Source: Desmodus rotundus
Taxonomy: Eukaryota; Chordata; Mammalia; Chiroptera; Phyllostomidae
Length of the DNA: 64,000 bases
Assembly (NCBI RefSeq): GCF_022682495.2
Contig: NC_071391.1
Location: 42,871,998-42,935,997, forward strand
Direction: 5' to 3'
Position 1 is the stretch's first letter. The number at the start of each line of letters is the position of its first letter. A program made the position numbers and the translations under genes. The notes under the pieces were generated by a model. It saw only the letters and a program-made list of their open reading frames with translations. It ran no database searches and had not been told where the DNA came from. Shown one piece after another: positions 54,081 through 64,000 of this stretch.

Positions 54081-56869
54081 GTGGTATAAAATTCCTGGAA
54101 AGGCGTGAATGGAGGGATCCAAATGGTAGCTAAAGCAGTTGGTTTTAGGAAAGAGAGAAAAGGATAGGTCCTGAATTCAGCAAGTTTGCACATTTGAGGA
54201 CATTCTCCACTGGTGGCCTCCATTTCCTCTGTGGATTAGGAGTGGATGGTCATCCTCTGAGAGGGTGGGGAAGTACAGGAGGTGGTCAAAAGAGAGTTAT
54301 GTTATATCTTGGCTAAAAAGGCCCTTCCTCAGCAAGGTCTTTGCTGATGTCTGGGCTAGAGTAAGCTTTGGGATCCTGTAGCACTCTGTTTCTCCCCCAC
54401 CATAATACTCAGTCATTTATTCAACAAACAGGGAGTGTTTTAGGTGCCATTCTAGACACTGGCATTACAATGCATTGTATGAGTTGTTCAATGACTGTTT
54501 CATCACCAGGCTGAGTTCCATTGGGGGAAACCATTTCTTTACTATTCATCACTCTTCCCCATGCCATGCACAGTGCCTGGCTTATAGTAAGCTGCCAGGT
54601 TAGGAGACCCTTGACCTTGAGCAGGATTTCCCCCTCCACCATGGTCTGATATCAGCTTCTTCAGGCTTAGTGGCTCTTAGTTTCTGCCCTGAATTCCCTG
54701 CTCAGCTCCCTGTCTTGAACCAGAATCCATTTGGCTCTTTCCCTCCTTTGAGGGGCTCCAGGTGTGGATAGCCCCAGTGAGAGGGAAGAGGTTGGATTGT
54801 GCACCTTCTGAAGATACTGGGTAGCTGGTCATCCTTTAATCTCAAAGGCAGTGTGGTCACCATCACGTCATAACTTCCCCGTTCTTCCCCCAGTACTTTC
54901 TGCCCTGGTGACCAGAGATGAACAGGGCTGCCCTGAAGCCAGCCTGGCTCTTCGCTGTCCCAGTTTCCCAGTGTGTGCGCCCTTCTCAGAGCACACTTCC
55001 AAGTGCTCAAGGGGTGGGTCCAGCCTGACCTCTGCAAGACCTGGCTCCATATACCACTGCTTCTGGGGAGGGCTTGTCATGAGCTTGACAGAGTCCCAGG
55101 TCTTCTGCCTCCTAGAACTCATGGAGGTGCCACTTTTGAACAGCATAAGAGCCAGGATGTCCAATAAAGCCAACATCCTCACTCTTTTTCCCCCTAGACC
55201 TCAGCTCACTCCTGTCCGTTAGCCCATACCCATCTTACTTTCTTCTCAGGGACCCTTTATCGTTCTCCAGCACCCTCTCTGCACTCCATTGCCCATCCAC
55301 AGCCCATGGGGCCACACAAGCCTGTCTTAGTGTCTCTTCCCAATGAGTTTTGAGCATCCTTGTTCCTCTACACCATCTGCCCCATCCATTCCCCTTTCCG
55401 TCCACACTGAGGGTCTGCTCTGTGGCAAGTGCACGTGCACTCCCATTGTTGGTGGGAATGTGAAGTTCTGATAGGATGTAGTCCTGGGTGTCATGAGACC
55501 CAAAGGAGGGAATGATCACTTGAGGTCAGGGAGAAAGGACTGAACAGGAAAGACTTACTGCTTATCAACTGTGACCACTGAGCCAAGTTCTGAAACGTGA
55601 AACAGAGGTTCTCATTGAGGGGAGATAGAATTCCAAAGCTGAGGGCAAACATAGAGGCAGGGCTGTGAGAGTGTGACACGTTCTAGAATCCACCATACTC
55701 CATGTGGCTGGAGTGTCAGGTGTGAAGGAGGCAGGGAGAAGGACGAGGTCCGAGAGGTCAGCAGTATTGGTCACGAGGCTCTTGGTGTCTTGCTAATGAG
55801 CACGCATGTTATTCTAAAGGCAGCGGGAGCCATCCAATTTTTTGAACTGGGGAATTACACAATCTAGTTTCCATTTTTGGAATACTACTGTGATTTTGGG
55901 TAGAGGCAGAGCTGTTTATTTTTCTCATTTGTGCCAGTGATCATGAATTTTCTCATTGCCCAGGTGGAGCCACGCCGAGCAAACCAGCAGTTACACGTGA
56001 GGCAGACACAGATAGGAGCCTTTTTCCATTTAGTTCACAGATGTGTGCATAGCATTGTGCTAGAGTCTGAGGAGCTAGAAGGGAGAGAAAGGTGAGCTAA
56101 GGCTCCTGCCTCAGGACCACCACACCTGAGAGACGGCAGGGCCTTGCGCGGCAGCCTAAAACACCTCAGTGGTATCTGTGCTCGGAGCTCAGCGCTACTG
56201 TGAGGCAGCAGAGAGAACTGGGGCAGAGGGTGAGGGAGCGAAACAACTTTTTAGTGGGGAATGGGAAGACTGAGAACTCTTAGATGAGAAATTCAGGATA
56301 AGGAACTGTACAGTGGAAGTCAGAGGGAAAGGTGGGCATTTAGGGGGGCCTAGTGAGTTGTGTTGGGGGAGGGGTGAAATAGGAAGAGAGAATCTGAGTG
56401 ATAGAATCAGAGAAGGGGAGGGTAACATGGTAGGGCTGAGAGAGAATTGGGACGTGGTCGATCAGGGAGTGTGACCTGTGATGTGGGGGGCCAATGAGAG
56501 TCCAGTGAGCATGCACTTTATGGTGGGGGTCAGGGAAGGAGAGCAGCCCAGTAGTGGAAGGTCAGGGAAGATGGAATGGGGGCTTGAGAGTGGGGTCACT
56601 CAGCGACAGGGCTGGAAGGACAGGTAGGTAGACAAGGTGATTCACGAAGGGCTTGTGAGGAGGGAGGGAGGAGGGGGTCTGAGGGGACAGTATGGGTGGG
56701 CTGTCACTGTGGAGGAAGAGGTCCCCTCAGCTGAAGGGCAGGTGGAGTTTGGTCCGGGCACCCTGGGCACTGGTTGAGACAGTAACATGATCAAAGTGTG
56801 TTTTCTGAAGCTGGCAGAGGAGATGCTGAAACGAGGACTGGAGGAGATGGGAGGACACATTCCCACATT

Positions 56870-57200
56870 GATTCGGCAACTATTTATTGAGGTCCTCTTC
56901 TGTGCCAGGACTGTGTTAAGCTCTAGGAATACTGCACTGAAAAAAAAGACAAAATCCTCACCACATGGAATGGCAATTATTGTCATGAGGAGACAATGAT
57001 TTTTAAAAAGCAATAATAATAATAGTAGTAGTAATAGTAATAGCTTGTTAGATGGTACACGGTGCTAGGGAAGATTTGGGGATTGCTGAGGGGGGCATAG
57101 TGCCCTGCAGGTTTAAAAGGGTATTTAGGAAGGTCTCAATGAGAAGGTGACATTTGGGCAAAGGCCTGAAGGATTGGAGGGTCCAGGTCAAAGGCTCCTG
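56870..57200 (-). repeat. L2 LINE 3' end
   Basis: 'caactatttattgaggtcct', 'ctgtgccaggactgtgttaa' and 'ggaaggtctcaatgagaagg' are reverse-complemented L2. Confidence 0.75.
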
Positions 57201-57946
57201 CTGTGATCCAGGCTTGGGTTAATATACTGGCTGGCATAGTGACTGCTGCCCGAGGTGAGATACTTTGTAGAAACACTCACCAAAGCATAGCTTCAACTGG
57301 CCAAAGGACCCATGCATTGGAGCCGGCCAAGGGCCTTCCTTTGTGACCTGCCTTCCCAGGGCCCTGTCTTGAGGGCCGAGTCTGCAGCTCTTTCCTGTCC
57401 TCATAGTCCCTAGTTGGGGGTGGGGGTGGGGCTGGTTGAGCCCAGCCCGGGGAGCTCAGTGGTGGCACTGTGGATAGCAGTGTGGCAGGAGGAAGGGGGC
57501 AGTCAGTGTCCAGTGTTCAGAACACATGAGCCAGGCCCACGTCAGCTGTGTCCCTGGCACAGTAAGCCCCAGTCGGATGAGCTGGGGGTGGGAGGCACAG
57601 AGAGCCATTGTGTGAAGGCTCTGCTGTTGGGATGGAGGGAAAAGCAGGGGTTGGTTATGCTCTCCTAGGAAGCTCAGGGCTGGGGATTTGGGGATGGGGT
57701 GGACTGTGGGCCTGGGCCTAGCTTGCGATAGGGATGGTGGTGATGGGGGACAGGAGTTAAGCTCAGTTATGCTTATGTGAAAATAGCTCACAGGACTTGG
57801 AGCAGTGTGTGCTGGCCTACTGAGTATAATGGAGATGAGGAGGTGCGGGGTGCGGCCCTGGGGCAGAGGCAGGAGTGCTGCAATCCTGACCTGGAGGCTA
57901 AACATGGTCTTCCCTTTCCCCCCAACCCCTACACCCTGCCCTGCAG

Positions 57947-58678
57947 GATCTTCCAAGGCCATGTCTGTTCCATCGTCACTGAGCCAGTCGGCCATTAACG
58001 CCAACAGCCACGGAGGCCCTGCCCTGAGCTTACCCCTGCCCCTGCACGCTGCTCACAACCAGCTGCTCAACGCCAAGCTGCAGGCCACAGCTGTGGGACC
58101 CAAAGACTTGCGCAGCGCCATGGGGGAGGGTAGTGGGCCTGAGCCAGGCCCTGCCAATGCCAAGTGGCTAAAGGAGGGCCAGAACCAGCTCCGGCGGGCT
58201 GCTACTGCCCACCGTGACCAGAACCGAAATGTGACCTTGACCCTGGCAGAGGAAGCCAGTCAGGAACCTGAGATGGCCCCTTTGGGCCCCAAAGGCCTGA
58301 TGCACCTGTACTCTGAGCTGGAGCTTTCTGCCCACAATGCGGCCAACCGAGGGCTCCGAGGACCCGGCCTGATCATCAGCACCCAAGATCAGGGGCCAGA
58401 TGAGGGAGAGGAGAAGGCGGCAGGGGAGGCCGAGGAAGATGATGAGGAAGAGGATGAGGAGGAAGAGGAGGACTTGTCTTCTCCCCCAGGGCTGCCTGAG
58501 CCTCTGGAGAGTGTGGAGGTACCCCCAGGACCCCAGGCTCTTGCAGATGGCCCCCGGGAGCACAGCAAGAGTGCCAGCCTCCTGTTTGGCATGCGGAACA
58601 GTGCAGCCAGTGATGAGGACTCAAGCTGGGCTACCTTATCCCAGGGCAGCCCCTCCTACGGCTCCCCGGAGGACACAG
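57947..58678 (+). CDS. APBB1: APBB1 (FE65) exon 2, N-terminal coding exon; gene continues beyond window
   Basis: The acceptor CCTGCAG is followed by 14 nt of 5' UTR and the start codon ATG 57961 (MSVPSSLSQSAINANSHG). Coding runs 718 nt to donor GACACAG|GTACCT, i.e. 239 codons plus one base. It contains the acidic run at residues 158-171 and SASLLFGMRNSAASDEDSSW, both characteristic of FE65. The WW domain and the two PTB domains lie in later exons outside the window. From knowledge of the family: FE65 is a neuronal adaptor that binds the APP intracellular tail (PTB2), Tip60 and LRP1 (PTB1) and Mena (WW). This part is intrinsically disordered. No break is seen. Confidence 0.96.
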
Positions 58679-58939
58679 GTACCTTGTGGAGGTTGACATG
58701 GGAAATGTGGGAGGGTGAGAGGGCAGAGGGCAGGCTTCTCCATACAGAGGCCAGGGCCAGTCTGGTTGGGAGCCACAGAGCACGTGTCCTCAGCAGGCTA
58801 TGTCCAGGGTTCCCTGAAGGAAACCATTTCTGCCTTCAGAGAGTACTTGAAAAAGTTGATCATTCCATTGTCATGCATACCCTGATGGACAGCGGGGTAG
58901 GTCCGTTTATGGGGCATTTACCAGGTACTGGCCCTGTGC

Positions 58940-59110
58940 TATCATAATAACTATCATAAATATCATAATTAATCTTCACAATGCTATGAGGTAGATACTA
59001 TTATTTTGCCTGTATTGTGGATGGCAAAAAGAGGCCTGGAGAGATTTAGTGGCTTCCCCAAAATCACAGAGAGTCTGAGATCAGAGTAGAACTGAGATCT
59101 AAACCAGGGC
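58940..59110 (-). repeat. MIR SINE
   Basis: 'caatgctatgaggtagatac', 'aaaagaggcctggagagatt' and 'agaactgagatctaaaccag' match the reverse-complemented MIR 3' part. Confidence 0.7.
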
Positions 59111-59699
59111 TGAGTCCAGGCCTGAGCTCTGGGCCCGTGTTAGCCTGCTATTGCACACAGCAGGACAAACCAAGATGCCATGGGCCAGATTTCAACAGGC
59201 CAGGTCCAGAGGGAGCAGCAGCACCTCCCCACAGAGGCCTGTTTGGAAATACAGGGGAGTGTTGTGTGCAACATGCTGGGCATTGCAAGGATCCCGTTTT
59301 GAATCCTTTGTATCAGGAATAGGATATTGATATAAAAGTTAGGAAACACAAGAACAATAAACATATGCTTCTTTGCGAGGTCCAGGGCAGAAGAATAGAT
59401 ATTCAGACTCCAAAGACTGATCATTAAATATGTCCCTTTTAAATAAATTGAGCCTCCACATTTGCTAATATCTCATAGAGATGTGGACAGAGTCGAGAGC
59501 ACGGGGGAGAGAGAATGGGCTGTAGCCACAAGCTGGGCGTTTGGTCAGTGGAGGTGTAAGTAAAGACTAGGAGATTAGGAAAGACCCCTACACCAGGTGG
59601 CAAGCACCACAGCCAGACCCCAAACTGTGGAGTCTTTGCAGGGAGCATGTGGGTCAGATGAGCCAAGGGCAGCACACTGTCCCCTTTCAACACTCTTTT

Positions 59700-60680
59700 T
59701 GTAGACACTTTTAAACATATACAAAAGTAGAGAGAATAACAAACCTTATTTACCTATTACCCAGTTTCAACAATTATCAACACCTGCCTAATCTTGACCC
59801 ATCTGTATTCCCACCTACTCCTGGACCCTATCCTAGGTCATTTTGAAGCAAACATTTTTATTCATAAATGTTTGGCCAAACATTTCTAAGAGGCAAAACT
59901 CTTTAAATTTTTTTTTTAATTTTTATTTTAAAGAGAGGGGAAGGGAGGGAGGAGAAAGAGAGGGAGAGAAACCTCGGGGCGATTGGTTGCCTTCCTCATG
60001 TGCCCTGACTGGGGACAGCACCTGCAACCCAGGCATGTACCCCAACTGAGAATCGAACCAGTGACCTTTCAGTCTGCGAGGTGATGCCCAACCAACTGAG
60101 CCACACTGGTAAGGTTGAGATAAAACTCTTTTAAAAAATTCACAATACCATTATCATGTCTATAAAAATTTAACAAAATTCCTTAATATCATCATATATT
60201 CAGTCAGTGTTTACATTTTCCCAGTTGTCTAATAAATGTCCTTCCCTACCCTTTAAAAAGGTTTTACTATTTGAATCAATATGCGAATAGCCCCTGACCT
60301 TTTGCTGGTTGATATGTCTCTTAAAGTTTCTTTTGACCTCTATGTTTTCCCTCCATCTCTGTCTTTATTTTTGCTTGTAGTTTGAAGCCACTGTGGTGTG
60401 TGCCCTGGTTTTTCGTGGTCGGATTCACACATTCTCTCCCTGGGGTGGTGCTGAACATGTTCCCCTTCCCCTGAATTTCCTGTAAATTGGTAGTGAGTTC
60501 TAGAGCCTTGATCAGATTCAGATTTGAGAGTTCTTTGCATTGAGTTTTTTCAAGAACACTTTATAGGTGGTACTGAGTCCTATCAAAGGCCAAGGCTGAC
60601 TGCCTCTTTTTTGTGATGGTTGTGGCCTTCGATGGTCATTGCCTGGACCCCTTTAAAGCAACGGCTGCTCTTCCAGTCCA
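59700..60680. repeat. Old interspersed repeat split by a SINE
   Basis: 'cagtttcaacaattatcaac', 'cacaataccattatcatgtc', 'cagtcagtgtttacattttc', 'gttgatatgtctcttaaagt' and 'tcctgtaaattggtagtgag' make up a dispersed mammalian repeat that I recognise by text but cannot name surely (L1M-like). Confidence 0.45.
59905..60121 (-). mobile_element. Ves-type bat SINE with target-site duplication
   Basis: Read on the - strand it has a tRNA-like head (CAGTGTGGCTCAGTTGGTTG), a B-box (GGTTCGATTC), and a GAGAGGGAGGAAG-type pyrimidine tail in reverse. It is flanked by the direct repeat AAAACTCTTT at 59895-59904 and 60122-60131. Confidence 0.9.
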
Positions 60681-61210
60681 GTTTGTTACGTACAGGGCCA
60701 GGCTTGGGGAAATGTAGTCTCATGGGGCCAGTTTGTGTAACTTTTCAAGGGAAACTGAAAACTAGATATTTATGTGAACTGTCCCAATTTCTAAATGGTC
60801 ACAATCAATTCTGCTTTTTAAAAGTACCTTGTAAGCCACACACAATCCATCTGAGCATTTCACCAGTCTCCGTGTTACTGGTCTGCAACCTCTCCCTGAG
60901 GGGTGTCAGTCAGAGGCCAAATAATGGAGGACCTGGTTGTTCAGGGGTTCCTGGGATTGGCTACTGTGGTGGCCACACCTGTGAACCTTCTGGGAGTGGG
61001 AGGGTAGAACTGCTGGAGACCTGGCAAGGGTATGCCAGGCGTGGGCAGTGACCTTGGAGGCTGTGGAAATTGAGGGTAATGGTGTGGGGCCAGCTTAAGG
61101 AAGGGCTCACTCTTCTGTGATTGTGTTAACGTAACCATGAAGACAACACAGTAGGTCTAGACTCTCTAGGAATGGGCTAGAATTGAGCAAAAAATATTAT
61201 TTTTTTAAAT

Positions 61211-61439
61211 GTATTTTTAAAGATTTTATTTATTTACTTTTAGAGACAGGAAAAGGGAGGGAGAAAGAGAGGAAGAGAAACATCATTGTGTGAGAGAAAC
61301 ATCAGTTGGTTGTCTCTTGCATGCCCCCAACTGGGGACGTGGCCTGCAACCCAGGCATGTGCCATGACGGGGAATCAAACTGGAGACCCTTCGGTTCTCA
61401 GGTCGGCACTTAATCCACTGAGCCACACCAGTGAGGGCC
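61211..61439 (-). mobile_element. Ves-type bat SINE
   Basis: Read on the - strand: GGCCCTCACTGGTGTGGCTC, then a B-box region, two 'gatgtttctctc' motifs, and a tail of CTCTAAAAGTAAATAAATAAA. It is nearly full length. Confidence 0.9.
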
Positions 61440-61499
61440 AAAAATTATTTTATTCTTCCCACTTTAAGATCTGCACAACATTGTCGACTGAATGCATTG

Positions 61500-62520
61500 C
61501 ATAAGTGCATGGATGAATGAATGAGTGAATGAATGAATGAACTCGACTACCTGTGTGTGGTCTGTACTCTGTGCCAGGCCTTGTCCTAAGGGCTGGAAAT
61601 GCATCCTACAGGGGACAGGTGTTACTGCCCTCATGGCGCTCCCAGTCTAGGGGGGAGTCAGAAGCACCCGGGCAGTTAGAATCAGCATGATGCACTCTGG
61701 GGTGGGGGAGGTGCAGGTGGGGCACCTAACCCTGCCTGTGTTTGTGCTTGGAGGCAGTGGGGTGGGTTAGTTTAGAGAAGTGACCTTTACACTGATGCCT
61801 GAAGGAGGAGTTGGTAATAGTCAGGCGAGGATAGAGGGGAGGGAAGCTGGGCCTGGAGAGGATGAGGGCCGTGCCCCAAGCAGGGAGAGAGAGAGAAACG
61901 GTTCGAGGATGGTCAGAGATAGGCTGGGAGGCAGGTTAGGGGCTCCTGATAGCACCCAAACTCTATGGGGGGTTTTGGATTCCATCCTGAAGGCAAGGAG
62001 ATGACAAGAGCATTAAACTGGAGAGTAACTTCATTAGTTGAGCAGTTCAGAACAATCATCTGGACTGTGATGGGCAGCCCAGACTGGGGAGACTAGACTA
62101 GAGGGAGAGCACTGTGAAGCTGTCGCCATGATCCAGGTAGGAAATATTAGTAGTCTGGATTGTGGTAGTGGCTTGGAGGTAGGTAGTGCTTGGAGGAGAT
62201 GTGCCAAGCTCCAGAAGGGCCTCCCAGATGGTCAGGGCAGGAGAGTGGCCCCTCCAGGCCAGATCGGAAGGATGAAACTCTTTAAAGCAGGAAGGTGCAG
62301 GCTGATAGGGATGGCAGATGGATTGGTGTGTGTGACTCAGTCAGAAGATGGTGAATTGGTCCTCAGATTTAAGAGGTATGTGACCTTCATAAAGAAGAGT
62401 GTGGCTGTGGAGGGCACGGCTGCCCTAGGTGCTGATGTTTTGGAAGGTTTGGCAGTTGAGCCCAGAAGGCAGTGGAAGGTATCTGGGGAAGAGCAGGCAT
62501 TTCAATTCCTTAGGGCCTGA
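61500..62520 (-). repeat. L2 LINE fragment
   Basis: It starts with repeated GAATGAATGAATGAA, then 'tactctgtgccaggccttgt', 'cctcatggcgctcccagtct', continuing with internal L2 in reverse, e.g. 'tccatcctgaaggcaaggag'. Confidence 0.8.
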
Positions 62521-62639
62521 GGTAAGGGGAGGGTGGGTGAGAAGAGGGGGTTATGGCTGCCTAGAAGGCTGGATGGGCAGGAAGAGCCCCTCCTCGGTGG
62601 GCCCACCTCATTTTGAAGGTGAGGGTGGTGAGGCACCTG

Positions 62640-62884
62640 CCCAAATAACTCACCTCAGGTATGCAACCACCTTGATGTAACCACGCCCACTCCCAGCCCC
62701 TCTGTGCCTGGTTGCTCAGCAGCCTGGGTCTGGGGACTGCCTGTCCCTCAATGCTGCCTCTTGGACCAGTCAGGATTCCTGGTTTCCCTGGTAACGCAAC
62801 ACACGTCAGCAGTCTGGGCACTCCCAGCCGGCCCTAGTGCTGCGGTTGCCGAGGAGACGCTGCAGCCTAGCTGGTCCCCGGCAG
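62640..62884 (+). promoter_or_regulatory. APBB1: Candidate internal APBB1 promoter / alternative non-coding exon
   Basis: A repeat-free segment containing CCACGCCCACTCC (KLF-like), an X-box-like GTTTCCCTGGTAAC at 62782-62795, a CRE half-site ACGTCA at 62803-62808, a second X-box-like GTTGCCGAGGAGAC at 62845-62858, and a consensus donor CCGGCAG|GTGAGG at 62885. This could be a promoter with a short 5' UTR exon. It is inference from motifs only. Confidence 0.4.
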
Positions 62885-63471
62885 GTGAGGGGGTTGGTAC
62901 TGGGAAGCCCCAAGCTCAGCCCCAAGCTTACTGGGGCCCAGACCCTCAAGGCCCAATCTCAGACTCAGACTCTTGGGCAAGTTCTGGGGAGGGGAGGCAG
63001 CCCTGAGAGCCTTGAAGCCACACCCTGATTGTGCTGAGAGCTCCAGGCTTGCAGGGCCCCAGGTGGCTGGTCTATTTCCCAAGGGGCTGAGCCTCCCTGT
63101 GTCCCTAAGACAGGGCTTGATTGTGGCACTGAGGTGACCACTGTGGGGTAGGGTGGCATGGAGATTCGGGATTGGGGGAGGGGAGCCAGGAGTAGAAAGA
63201 AGAGATGTGAGTAGGAAGGGCTGGGGTCGTGGGAGCACCCTCCCTCCCTCCCTCCTCACCCCAAGGAGGTCCCCTCACATGGTGGCCCTGGCCCCTCCCT
63301 AGTGAACTCCAGACGGAGGAGGATCTTGCCTGGCAGGCGCTCTGCCCTGGTGAGAAGGGGGTGGGATGAGCTTTTCTCTGCAGCCCAGCACCAGGCTGTG
63401 AGCCCAGCTGGCTGGGCTGGAGGGGCTGTGAGGAGGGAGGGTGGAGGCAGGAGGGGCTGGGAACGAGCGCC

Positions 63472-63523
63472 ATGTTCTCCCAGGACTTTTTCCTGGCCAT
63501 CATCCTGCAGGACAGCAGCCCAG
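63472..63523 (+). CDS. APBB1: Candidate alternative first coding exon of APBB1
   Basis: ATG in the context GAGCGCCATGT opens MFSQDFFLAIILQDSSP and ends at donor CCAG|GTGAGG (GT at 63524). The exon supplies 17 codons plus one base, the same phase as the exon 2 donor at 58679, so it could join APBB1 exon 3 in frame. It would replace the acidic N-terminus with a short hydrophobic leader. Confidence 0.55.
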
Positions 63524-63699
63524 GTGAGGGATGGCGTGGGGCTGGGCATGATGCGGATTGGGGCTGGCAGGGAGGGCAGAGGCGGAGGAGGCGTGAGGCT
63601 GGCTATAGGGCTGGAGTGGTGTTGTGGGCTGGGGGAGGAGGGATGTATGGCACAGGTGCTCCGTGTGGGAGCATGTGCACAAAATGTTGGCTTACATCT

Positions 63700-64000
63700 T
63701 AAGGGTCAGTGTGTGAGCATCTGTGGTGTCTGCACACACGGGGCAGAGGTTGCTGCATATTGTGTGTCTGCGGGTGCACTCACTATGTGGTACCTGCGCA
63801 TGTGTTGGAGGTGTGTGTGTGGTCCCTGTCCTTGTGTGTGGCCAGGGTTGGTGTATGTAGCTGTGTGTGCACACACCCCTGTGTATGGTGTCTGCATTAG
63901 TGTATGGCTGGAGTTGGTGTGTGTGCGTTTGCCCATTTTCTGTGTGCACATACCATTGTGTTTGTGGTGGCCGCACAGGTGTGTGGTAGGGTTTGTGTGT
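63700..64000. repeat. TG-rich degenerate repeat
   Basis: Runs of GTGTGTG alternate with GCACACAC and recurring phrases such as 'gtgtatggtgtctgcattag' and 'ttggtgtatgtagctgtgtg'. It forms an alternating purine-pyrimidine tract that reaches the window edge. Confidence 0.75.

Larger units (their letters stand above)
51220..57946 (+). other. APBB1: APBB1 intron 1
   Basis: A 6.7 kb intron. It contains L2 copies at about 52100-52640 (+), 52670-54080 (-) and 56870-57200 (-), and an A/T trinucleotide run at about 57008-57043. I see no recognised content in 54600-56200. The acceptor is CCCTGCAG|GATCTT. Confidence 0.65.
58679..64000 (+). other. APBB1: APBB1 intron 2 (partial)
   Basis: It contains a MIR (58940-59110 -), an old repeat (59700-60680) split by a Ves SINE, another Ves SINE (61211-61439), an L2 (61500-62520 -), then GC-rich promoter-like DNA (62640-62890) and an alternative first coding exon (63472-63523). 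No canonical exon 3 (WW-domain region) occurs before the window ends. Confidence 0.7.

Noticed and set aside
54840..55222. 123-codon open frame in APBB1 intron 1
   Set aside because: No domain, no consistent splice context, and overlapping frames on both strands are similarly long.
57805..57960. Upstream in-frame extension of APBB1 before ATG 57961
   Set aside because: It crosses the acceptor at 57946/57947, so it is intronic in the spliced mRNA. The known FE65 N-terminus starts MSVPSSLSQ.
58679..58947. Open frame continuing past APBB1 exon 2
   Set aside because: The donor at 58679 matches the known exon end (PEDT|D). The continuation shows no FE65 similarity.
63700..64000. Possible CRISPR-like or structured repeat array
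   Set aside because: It is a TG-rich vertebrate simple repeat with no constant repeat/spacer arrangement.

Overview
This window is a piece of mammalian nuclear genome, most likely from a bat. It carries spliced genes with GT-AG introns, CpG-rich promoters and polyadenylation signals, in a background of fossil L2, MIR and L1 repeats. Five tRNA-derived SINEs of the chiropteran Ves type point to a bat, probably Yangochiroptera. The gene order TRIM3 - HPX - APBB1, all on the + strand here, matches the order I know for human chromosome 11p15.4.

Layout. (1) 1-850 is upstream flank and a GC-box/CpG promoter, followed by non-coding TRIM3 exon 1. (2) 848-27600 is TRIM3. The coding sequence runs from 8561 to 27175 in 11 coding exons, which I joined by reading splice sites. 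All phases agree and give a 744-residue RING/B-box/coiled-coil/filamin/NHL E3 ligase. (3) 27600-34900 is intergenic. It holds L2, L1 and MIR fossils, an RPS14 processed pseudogene and a ~2 kb block I cannot assign. (4) 34921-43142 is HPX (hemopexin): a TATA box, 10 coding exons, 464 residues, then an AATAAA. (5) 43150-50600 is intergenic and mostly repeats. (6) 50650-64000 is the 5' part of APBB1 (FE65). It includes a CpG promoter and non-coding exon 1 ending at 51219, the large acidic coding exon 2 (57961-58678), and a long intron 2 that runs off the window. Near the end of that intron lie a promoter-like segment and a phase-compatible alternative first coding exon (63472-63523).

The three genes are functionally unrelated neighbours: a neuronal ubiquitin ligase, a liver plasma heme scavenger, and a neuronal APP adaptor. 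Nothing suggests an operon or a defence or mobile system. I see no CRISPR array, no tRNA or rRNA gene and no intact transposon. Nearly all other open frames are shadows of exons or of L2/L1 fossils. The most useful leads are the alternative APBB1 start exon with nearby RFX-like sites, an L2 tail that forms the HPX exon 6 acceptor region, shifted HPX glycosylation sequons, overlapping upstream ORFs in APBB1 exon 1, and the unassigned intergenic block at 31870-33900. Comparisons with human proteins are from memory, not from a search.
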